DNA from: CBDUMN01 sp965368335
GTDB taxonomy: Bacteria; Pseudomonadota; Alphaproteobacteria; Rhodospirillales; JAPHRK01
NCBI GenBank assembly: GCA_965368335.1
Contig: CBDUMN010000127.1
Span: 1 to 8,545 of the forward strand
DNA length: 8,545 nucleotides
Direction of reading: 5' to 3'
Positions 1 to 5,285 of this stretch are shown here, piece after piece. Every line of letters begins with the position of its first letter. Position 1 is the first letter of the stretch. The notes under the pieces are model-generated. The model searched no databases and was not told where the DNA came from. It worked only from the letters and a program-made list of their open reading frames with translations. Position numbers and translations under genes: made by a program.

Positions 1-12
1 GGATGCTCTCTC

Positions 13-55
13 CCCGTTAGCGCTGCGTTAGAGCAACTAACGCAGCGCTAACGGG
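13..55. repeat. Perfect 19-bp inverted repeat made of four 11-bp-phased CTAACG hexamers
   Basis: The arms 13-31 and 37-55 are exact reverse complements separated by AGCAA (32-36). Each arm contains two copies of one hexamer: CGTTAG at 15-20 and 26-31, CTAACG at 37-42 and 48-53. All four start exactly 11 bp apart, so they lie on the same helical face. Tandem sites with an 11-bp period are the usual layout for PhoB/OmpR-family regulators, and this would be two such sites facing each other upstream of the precursor genes. An RNA hairpin is also possible, but no T-tract follows the right arm, so an intrinsic terminator for an upstream gene is less likely. The repeat is seen directly; the operator role is inferred from the recurrence of the pair at 4643 and 6584. 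Confidence 0.7.
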
Positions 56-102
56 CGGCGACTATTTTGGGAAAAACACGCAAATGAAAATGGATTTTAC
101 TG

Positions 103-366
103 ATGGCAAACTCTGCTAATCCGCTCGCTTCCATCCTGAAAAAAGCGACTAGCAACATAGCTTTCCGTCAAGCTCTGATAGACAACCCCAAGGCGATTTT
201 AAAAGCGGAAGGCATAGATATTCCTCCGCACGTTTCAGTTCAAGTCGTCGAAGACACAACGAAACAAGTACATATAGCACTCCCCGCCCCCGCCCTTTCC
301 GATGAAGAACTCGAAGACGTAACCGGAGGAGCCAAGGGCATTACAGTAAATGCATGCCACTGGTGA
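103..366 (+). CDS. NHLP-family RiPP precursor peptide 1 (11-residue core)
   Basis: This 87-residue peptide has the NHLP (nitrile hydratase alpha-like leader) pattern: a helical N-terminus with KKATSNIAFRQALIDNP, then ILKAEGIDIP, VSVQVVEDT, HIALPAP and a terminal SDEELEDVTGG. In this family the Gly-Gly is the expected cleavage point for a C39-type peptidase/exporter, which leaves the core AKGITVNACHW. That core holds one Cys, one Thr, a His and a C-terminal Trp. The start at 103 has only a weak upstream TGGA (91-94). It is the first of four related genes, 17 nt ahead of the next. The core resembles that of precursor 3 (shared G-x-T-V and equal length). Family assignment is strong; the final product and its modification are unknown. 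Confidence 0.9.
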   Translation: MANSANPLASILKKATSNIAFRQALIDNPKAILKAEGIDIPPHVSVQVVEDTTKQVHIALPAPALSDEELEDVTGGAKGITVNACHW

Positions 367-383
367 TCAGAAAGATAAAAATC

Positions 384-644
384 ATGAAAAATCAGACAGC
401 TAAGATAGAAGAAATCCTCAAAAAGGCGGCTAAAGATTCCGCTTTCCGAGAAAAACTCATCGACAACCCAGAAACCACGCTGACCAACGAAGGGGTCGCT
501 CTCCCGAAAGGAGTCTCAGTTAAAATACTAGAGAACTCTCCTGGGACAGTTCATCTAGTACTACCACCTTTCCAGATTGACCACAGTGTCTCCGACGAAG
601 ACTTGGAAAACCTTGCTGGCGGTTACGCCGCGCGTGGTTTTTAA
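384..644 (+). CDS. NHLP-family RiPP precursor peptide 2 (6-residue core)
   Basis: The peptide is 86 residues from ATG 384. A longer in-frame start at 354 would overlap precursor 1 and add residues the paralogs lack, so 384 is preferred; a weak AGAAAGA lies 8 nt upstream. The leader aligns with its neighbours: EEILKKAAKDSAFREKLIDNP, LTNEGVALPKGVSVKILEN, HLVLPPF and SDEDLENLAGG. After Gly-Gly only YAARGF remains. This core has no Cys, Ser or Thr, so lanthionine or azoline chemistry has no substrate in it. Either it is modified otherwise (for example on Tyr, Arg or Phe), it is released unmodified, or the leader domain itself is the functional part. Confidence 0.88.
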   Translation: MKNQTAKIEEILKKAAKDSAFREKLIDNPETTLTNEGVALPKGVSVKILENSPGTVHLVLPPFQIDHSVSDEDLENLAGGYAARGF

Positions 645-671
645 GACAACATGCAAGGAAATTACTTGGTT

Positions 672-947
672 ATGAAAAACAAGCCAATTGAGTTGGAAAA
701 GGTTCTCAAGAAAGCCGTTCGGGATCTGGTTTTCCGAAAAAACCTGCTGCTAAATCCGGAAGCCGTCTTGAAGGCCGAAGAGATTGCGCTCCCCGACGGC
801 GCTTCGGTCAAGATTGTTGAGAATACATCCACAACAGTCCACCTCATTCTCCCGCCCTTACAGAGCGACGAGGCTGTTTCAGATGAGGCGTTAGAGGATG
901 TGAATGGCGGAACTCAAGGCTGCACCGTTACCTATAATATGCACTAA
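672..947 (+). CDS. NHLP-family RiPP precursor peptide 3 (11-residue core)
   Basis: This is a 91-residue paralog. ATG 672 is chosen because MKNKPIELEKVLKKAVRD lines up with the MKNQTAKIEEILKKAAKD start of precursor 2. AAGGAA (655-660) is 11 nt upstream, which is long, and an in-frame TTG at 666 has better spacing, so the start is not certain. The body shows the NHLP blocks (FRKNLLLNPEAVLKAEEIALP, ASVKIVEN, HLILPPL) and ends in SDEALEDVNGG. The presumed core TQGCTVTYNMH has the same length and G-x-T-V centre as the core of precursor 1, with its single Cys moved from position 9 to position 4. Confidence 0.88.
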   Translation: MKNKPIELEKVLKKAVRDLVFRKNLLLNPEAVLKAEEIALPDGASVKIVENTSTTVHLILPPLQSDEAVSDEALEDVNGGTQGCTVTYNMH

Positions 948-967
948 TCCGATTTAAGGGTATCGAC

Positions 968-1228
968 ATGGCGCTTCAGCCACTGAAAATGGAAAAATTT
1001 CTGAACAGAGCCGCAAAAGACCTCGCTTTCCGCAGAAATTTCATCGCAAACCCTGAAACCATCTTGAAAAGTGAGGGTGTCACCCTGCCAGCAGGCGTCT
1101 CAATTAAGGTTGTGGAAGACACCCCAACGCAAGCTCACCTCATCTTGCCGCCTTTCCGTGACAGTGGAGCTGCCTCAGACGCAAATCCCGAAAGCATTAA
1201 CGGTGGATACTCACGGACCTCTCACTAA
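968..1228 (+). CDS. NHLP-family RiPP precursor peptide 4 (6-residue core)
   Basis: This 86-residue paralog has a good SD (AAGGG, 956-960) 7 nt before ATG 968. The leader body is well conserved (KFLNRAAKDLAFRRNFIANPETILKSEGVTLP, VSIKVVEDT, HLILPPF). The acidic pre-cleavage helix is degenerate: SDANPESINGG replaces SDEELExVxGG, with a Pro in the helix. The tail YSRTSH is six residues and begins with Tyr, as in precursor 2. The altered recognition segment could mean weaker processing or an early stage of decay, although the reading frame is intact. Confidence 0.86.
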   Translation: MALQPLKMEKFLNRAAKDLAFRRNFIANPETILKSEGVTLPAGVSIKVVEDTPTQAHLILPPFRDSGAASDANPESINGGYSRTSH

Positions 1229-1286
1229 GAGTTACGGCCAACACGCAAGAGAAGATCATCCAAAACCCAAAAATAGGAAACGTGCA

Positions 1287-1451
1287 ATGTCGACAAGACT
1301 GGATAAAGAAAAAAATCCTTCTGGACAAGATAGGGAAAAGCTTCCCAAACAATCTCCCAAGAACGATGAAAAACTTTCCGATGAAGAGCTTAAAGACGTG
1401 TCAGGTGGCAGAAGGCCAGGGCTAGAGGAGTATTGGAAGCATCACAGGTAG
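1287..1451 (+). CDS. Short double-glycine peptide precursor 5, lacking the NHLP body
   Basis: A 54-residue peptide starts at ATG 1287, with AGGAAA (1275-1280) 6 nt upstream. The N-terminal 30 residues are very polar (Lys, Asp, Gln and Pro rich, no Cys) and have no NHLP fold. They are followed by KLSDEELKDVSGG, nearly the same as the ALSDEELEDVTGG end of precursor 1 and typical of C39-peptidase bacteriocin leaders. The presumed core is RRPGLEEYWKHHR, basic with a Tyr-Trp pair and two His. The frame stays open upstream to 1071, but that part overlaps precursor 4 in another frame and is unlikely to be translated. It may be an accessory substrate of the same exporter. Its own function is unknown. 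Confidence 0.75.
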   Translation: MSTRLDKEKNPSGQDREKLPKQSPKNDEKLSDEELKDVSGGRRPGLEEYWKHHR

Positions 1452-1498
1452 CTTCTTTGAATGGCTTCGGGGTCAAACGGATAAAGCCTGTTTTCATC

Positions 1499-3838
1499 AT
1501 GCCCTTTCGTACACGTCTGATACTTCTGGTCGCCCTTTTGTTGGTGACGGTCACCGCCGCCACCTCGGGTATACTGGCTTGGCAGACGCGCAACACACTT
1601 CTCGCCGAAGCCGAGCGAACCGGAGCGCGCATAGCCGGGTTACTGGCCCGCAGCGCAACATTCGGGGCGAAAGTATCGCAGGAAACCGAACATCTGGTCG
1701 GCCAGATGATGGTCGCCCAGGGACACATTGCCGCCGCCTATGTCGCAGCAGCCACCCGGGCGAAGACCCCGCTTGGGGAAATGACCGATACTCTAACCGG
1801 CATCACCGAAAAAACGGTTATCGACGAGTTCTGGATCACCGACGAAAAGGGGCATGCCTATCTGACCACAGTTCCCGACACCAATTTCACATTTTTACCC
1901 AATGCCGAAGCCCAGCCCCAGGCTCATGAGTTCTGGCCGCTTCTAAAGGGGCGAGAGTTGGTCATACAAGACGCCCGGAAACGGGAGATCGACAACCTGA
2001 CTTTCAAGTATGTCGGCGTCTCTGGTTTCGACCAGCCCCGCATCATTCAGTTGGGCGTAGAGGTCGGCTTTCTGCAACGTATTGCGGACCGTGTCGGCCT
2101 TAAGGCAATGGTCGAAACCCTGGTCACCGAAGGCGGCATCGACGCCATCTGGGTTTTAGGAGAGGGACTGCATCCTCTCGCCCATGCCACCGTGCTTGGC
2201 GCGGAAACCAGCTCACCACCCACCGAAGCCGAACGCCAAAAAGTTCACGACGTCATTGCCTCAGGACAAAGTCGAAGTTTAGTGACAGATGTCGGCCTCA
2301 GCATCGTAGCTCCCATGCAGAACGGCAGAACCGCAACCGGGGCTGCGGTGGTTCGGCTATCGACCCGGCATCTCGACACCGTCTTGACCCGTCAGGCCTG
2401 GTCCGCCTTGGCAGTGGTCGTAGCAGCATTGTTCATCGGAAGTCTTTTGGTCGTGGTCATGGCGCAGCGCGCTACAGAACCGCTCATCCGTCTCGGCAAG
2501 GCCGCAAAGGAGCTAGAAAGCGGCGACTTCCAGCCTACGTCTCTCAACGACCTGAAACAACGTAACGACGAATTCGGAACCCTTGGCAAACTATTTCAAC
2601 ACATGGCTGAAGAGGTCAAAAACCGTGAAATTCAGCTGGAAACAAAGGTCAGTGAACGCACCGCCGACCTCAAAACCGCCCATCAAAGAATCGATAAAGA
2701 ACTGGAGATCGCCCAGTCTTTTCAAACCTCGATACTCCCCACGGCAGTCGCCCGTTCTGCCGATCATGAAATATACGGTGTTATGATTCCAGCCCGTGAA
2801 ATGAGCGGTGATTTTTACGATCATTTCCCACTCGACGAGCATCGATATTGTGTTGTTATTGGCGACGTTTCCGGAAAAGGAGTACCGGCCGCCCTCTTCA
2901 TGGTGCTGGCCCGCACCGCTCTTCAAGCAGTCGCCGCCCATGGCGATGGTCCCGGAACGATACTGGCGCGATTGAACGATCAACTGGTCGCCAGCAACCC
3001 CATTGAACTCTTCGTCACCCTGTTCTTCGGCATTTACGACAGTCGCGACGGCTCCTTGATTTACGCAAGCGGAGGTCATCCGCCACCCTGGCGCTTAAAA
3101 ACCGACGGCATTGCAGAACCGTTAGAGCATCCAGGCGGGATAGCGCTAGGCGTCATGGAAGACATGGAATTTCCGGAAATCCATACTGAAGTGAATACGG
3201 GAGAAACGCTGTTTCTCTATACAGACGGAATCACTGAAGCCTTCGATGCCGAAGGCAATGCTTTTGGCGAGTCGCGCTTGAGCGAAGCCCTATCGACAAC
3301 CCGCCACTTATCGGCTGAGGCCCTAGCCTTCGAAATAGCAACCCTTGTTGAGCGCTTCGCTAAAGGTACGGAGCAGGCCGATGACATCACCTGCTTGGTG
3401 CTACGGCGTCAAGGAGTTGTGAAGGTGTCGGCACGTCTCGATCTAATCATGATTGATGATCTGGGTGAAATTCCCCGTATTCTGGATGCTCTCGCAGATT
3501 GGGGAACGGAACAAAAAATGGCAACATCTCTGGTCTCAAAATTACAGCTTGTCTGCGATGAAATACTGGCAAACATCGCAGCCCATGCCTGGGAACAACA
3601 GGGAGGCCATGAAATCCGCATTTCACTATCTCGAGGCGGCGGAAAGGTAAAATGCGTTTTTCGCGACGATGGGCGACCTTTCAATCCATTGGGTCGCTCT
3701 ACCCCAGATATCTCGACATCGGTTACAGACCGTCCAATCGGCGGACTGGGAATTCACCTAACCCGACAACTGATGGACGATGTTGTCTATCGTCAAGAAG
3801 AGGGCGACAACATCCTCACCCTAACTATTTCCGAATAA
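1499..3838 (+). CDS. Membrane sensor with HAMP, SpoIIE-type Ser/Thr phosphatase and RsbW-like ATPase domains
   Basis: From ATG 1499 this is a 779-residue inner-membrane protein. Order: TM1 (about 7-27); a periplasmic part (30-298) with two Cache-like halves; TM2 (about 301-322); HAMP (about 324-375); a short coiled coil; a SpoIIE/RsbU PP2C phosphatase; and a C-terminal GHKL ATPase. Phosphatase metal ligands are present: D438 and D441 in SGDFYD, D456 in GDVSGKG, D576 in YTDG, D628-D629. The ATPase keeps the N-box (D687, E688, N692), DDG (723-725) and IGGLGIHL (747-754), as in anti-sigma kinases such as RsbW. In that family the phosphatase reactivates an anti-sigma antagonist (STAS protein) that the kinase domain inactivates. 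No STAS or sigma gene is in the window. Start choice is uncertain: TTG 1457 and TTG 1433 are in frame, but GAGGAG (1425-1430) is too close to 1433 and none has a good SD. Coupling to the upstream peptide gene is plausible. Confidence 0.93.
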   Translation: MPFRTRLILLVALLLVTVTAATSGILAWQTRNTLLAEAERTGARIAGLLARSATFGAKVSQETEHLVGQMMVAQGHIAAAYVAAATRAKTPLGEMTDTLTGITEKTVIDEFWITDEKGHAYLTTVPDTNFTFLPNAEAQPQAHEFWPLLKGRELVIQDARKREIDNLTFKYVGVSGFDQPRIIQLGVEVGFLQRIADRVGLKAMVETLVTEGGIDAIWVLGEGLHPLAHATVLGAETSSPPTEAERQKVHDVIASGQSRSLVTDVGLSIVAPMQNGRTATGAAVVRLSTRHLDTVLTRQAWSALAVVVAALFIGSLLVVVMAQRATEPLIRLGKAAKELESGDFQPTSLNDLKQRNDEFGTLGKLFQHMAEEVKNREIQLETKVSERTADLKTAHQRIDKELEIAQSFQTSILPTAVARSADHEIYGVMIPAREMSGDFYDHFPLDEHRYCVVIGDVSGKGVPAALFMVLARTALQAVAAHGDGPGTILARLNDQLVASNPIELFVTLFFGIYDSRDGSLIYASGGHPPPWRLKTDGIAEPLEHPGGIALGVMEDMEFPEIHTEVNTGETLFLYTDGITEAFDAEGNAFGESRLSEALSTTRHLSAEALAFEIATLVERFAKGTEQADDITCLVLRRQGVVKVSARLDLIMIDDLGEIPRILDALADWGTEQKMATSLVSKLQLVCDEILANIAAHAWEQQGGHEIRISLSRGGGKVKCVFRDDGRPFNPLGRSTPDISTSVTDRPIGGLGIHLTRQLMDDVVYRQEEGDNILTLTISE

Positions 3839-3857
3839 GCGACGAACGGGAGGCTTA

Positions 3858-4646
3858 ATGTTTCCGCGCACCATCTTGTGGACCGCCCTCATCGCCCTAT
3901 TATTTATAGAGCAGCGTTCATTTGCCGCCGACCCAACAACCGTCAAGGTCGGTGCTTATGATTTTCCACCATTCTTCGAAATTGAGAGCCAAGGCCAGCC
4001 CGGCGGCGTAACGCCAAGCCTACTTTCGGCATTGAATAAGTTTCAAACCCAATACCGGTTCGAACTCGTTCAAACAACGCCCAAAGGACGATATCAAGAC
4101 TTTGAAGCGGGGCGGTTCGATATGATCTTTTTCGAAAACCCAGACTGGGGGTGGACCGCCAGAAAACTACCCATTGAGGCCAGTGAAGAGTTTCTCAAAG
4201 GCGGAGAAGTCTACATCGCCAAAGCGAAACCAGGACGAAATCAGGAGTTCTTCCAAGATCTTTCGGGCCTCAAAATTGCAGGAATTCTCGGTTACCATTA
4301 TGGCTATGCCGGTATGAAAGACGATCCTGTTTTTCTGCGCCAACAAAAGAATATGATACTGGTTCATACCGCCGATGAAATCATCGGCCTCGTCCTAAAT
4401 GGAACAGCCGATGCCGGGATCGTCACCTTGGGTTATCTGCAGCGCCATATCCACAGAATTCCCGATTTAAAAAATCAGCTTCTTGTCTCCAAGCGTTTTG
4501 ACCAGATCGATTCCTATCGCGTCATAACCCGTCAGGGCAGCTCACCGGATGCAGAAGCAATGTCAGCGCTGATGAATAACATCCATAAAACCGAGGTGCT
4601 GCATGAAGTTCTTCGAGAGCATGGGCTGAAAATTAATAGCGACTAA
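3858..4646 (+). CDS. Periplasmic solute-binding protein, family 3 (orphan)
   Basis: A 262-residue exported protein with SD GGGAGG (3848-3853) 4 nt before the ATG, 19 nt after the phosphatase stop. Residues 1-23 form a Sec signal peptide ending SFA-A. The mature part opens with VKVGAYDFPPFFE (29-41), the usual first strand of family-3 (amino-acid/sensor type) binding proteins. It also contains GRFDMIFF near residue 85, DLSGLKIAGILGYHYGY near 134-150, and a DEIIGLVLNGTADAGIV segment of the second lobe. No ABC permease or ATPase gene is adjacent. Together with its position directly behind a periplasm-sensing phosphatase, this suggests a ligand-presenting role rather than uptake. The ligand cannot be read from the sequence. 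Confidence 0.88.
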   Translation: MFPRTILWTALIALLFIEQRSFAADPTTVKVGAYDFPPFFEIESQGQPGGVTPSLLSALNKFQTQYRFELVQTTPKGRYQDFEAGRFDMIFFENPDWGWTARKLPIEASEEFLKGGEVYIAKAKPGRNQEFFQDLSGLKIAGILGYHYGYAGMKDDPVFLRQQKNMILVHTADEIIGLVLNGTADAGIVTLGYLQRHIHRIPDLKNQLLVSKRFDQIDSYRVITRQGSSPDAEAMSALMNNIHKTEVLHEVLREHGLKINSD

Positions 4647-4660
4647 CGCCCTACTAACGG
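4643..4660. promoter_or_regulatory. Tandem CTAACGC-N4-CTAACGG motif overlapping the upstream stop codon
   Basis: CTAACG occurs at 4643-4648 and 4654-4659, an 11-bp period, and each copy is preceded by A and followed by a G/C-rich base pair. It sits at the end of the solute-binding protein gene (its TAA is inside the first copy), about 80 bp before the next gene. The pair matches those at 37-54 and 6584-6601. A response-regulator type operator is inferred; no -35/-10 promoter is evident beside it. Confidence 0.5.
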
Positions 4661-4693
4661 CGGCCAGCAAAGATTTAAGAAATGAGACTTTCC

Positions 4694-4708
4694 GCCGGAT
4701 TTTCCGGC
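4694..4708. repeat. Short perfect hairpin in the leader of the exported-protein gene
   Basis: GCCGGA-TTT-TCCGGC is a perfect 6-bp stem with a 3-nt loop. It is followed at once by a second small inverted repeat (TTGCT/AGCAA, 4711-4723) that runs up to the SD at 4725-4730. No U-tract follows, so it is unlikely to be a terminator. It may shape the 5' leader RNA. Confidence 0.4.
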
Positions 4709-4737
4709 TATTGCTGTTAGCAACAGGAGAACCGACC

Positions 4738-5205
4738 GTGCTCAAGATCGCTATACCATCTCTTATAACGGCTATTTTTCTCACGACGTCCCTGCCAATT
4801 CCGGCAATGGCCAACGATTTGGCTGCAAAAGTCCACGCACTCGGCAAGATTGAAGCCAATATCTGGGAAACCGCAGCAGCAGTCTTTTTCCACGTCGCAG
4901 ATCATGACCGCGAGAGCCAAAAGACCACCGCAGTAGACGTTACGCATGACGAGACATCAATCGGCAAGCAGATTGTCGACCTGGAAACGATGAACCTAAG
5001 CAAAGAAGAGGCGGTACGCTTTGCGAAAATCAAACAGCATTGGAATACCCTTCGCGCAAAAGCCGATGCCTTAATGTCTATAGATTTTGCCGATGAGAAA
5101 AAACTTGAGGCTGAAGACTCCCATCTACACGGCTACTGGCACGCAACGTCAAACTTAGACGAGGAGATCGATGCTTTTATTGAATCCTTGACCGGTAAAC
5201 GGTGA
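4738..5205 (+). CDS. Small exported helical protein of unknown function
   Basis: GTG 4738 is chosen as start because AGGAGA (4725-4730) lies 7 nt upstream and the product begins directly with a signal peptide. An upstream in-frame TTG at 4711 would precede that SD. The protein is 155 residues. Residues 1-25 are a Sec signal ending PAMA, and the mature chain of about 130 residues looks entirely alpha-helical and is charged. It carries several His in pairs or clusters: HVADHD, THDE, KQHW and HLHGYWH. The size and helix pattern recall periplasmic four-helix-bundle sensor or cytochrome-like modules, but there is no CxxCH haem motif and no transmembrane anchor besides the signal. I do not recognise the family. 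Its place between a binding protein and transporters suggests a periplasmic accessory role. Confidence 0.75.
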   Translation: MLKIAIPSLITAIFLTTSLPIPAMANDLAAKVHALGKIEANIWETAAAVFFHVADHDRESQKTTAVDVTHDETSIGKQIVDLETMNLSKEEAVRFAKIKQHWNTLRAKADALMSIDFADEKKLEAEDSHLHGYWHATSNLDEEIDAFIESLTGKR

Positions 5206-5216
5206 CGGCGTCTCAT

Positions 5217-5277
5217 TAAATCTCCCAGCCCCCGATATGACTTGGTTGCTGGTCATGTCGAGGTAAGATTTAGGGAG
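5217..5277 (+). promoter_or_regulatory. Structured leader with anti-SD segment before the NSS transporter
   Basis: The 80-bp gap contains nested inverted repeats. The outer stem is TAAATCT (5217-5223) with AGATTTA (5266-5272). The inner stem is CGATATGAC (5233-5241) with GTCATGTCG (5252-5260), including one G-U pair and a 10-nt loop. CTCCC (5222-5226) can instead pair with GGGAG (5273-5277), the SD of the downstream gene, and this would exclude the last base pairs of the outer stem. Two competing RNA folds, one hiding the SD, are therefore possible. This could be translational control by a ligand or protein; it matches no riboswitch class I know. Confidence 0.45.
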
Positions 5278-5285
5278 CGCCCTTG

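Noticed and set aside
13..55. Intrinsic terminator of an upstream gene
   Set aside because: The stem is strong but no T-tract follows, and its arms consist of a motif repeated at other junctions where no long stem exists.
84..119. 11-codon upstream frame (ATG 84, stop 117-119) overlapping the start of precursor 1
   Set aside because: It could be a leader peptide, but there is only a weak GGGA 11 nt upstream and no attenuator-like codon run, so there is not enough support.
968..1228. Precursor 4 as a pseudogene
   Set aside because: The SDEEL segment is degenerate, but the frame, SD and leader body are intact, so it is kept as a gene with a note.
1071..1286. N-terminal extension of the precursor 5 frame back to 1071 (126-residue reading)
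   Set aside because: It overlaps precursor 4 in another frame, has no SD, and the ATG at 1287 has a good SD and gives a typical short precursor.
2591..3079. Antisense frame of 162 codons within the phosphatase gene
   Set aside because: It is a shadow of a clearly conserved PP2C domain, with no SD and no recognisable domain.
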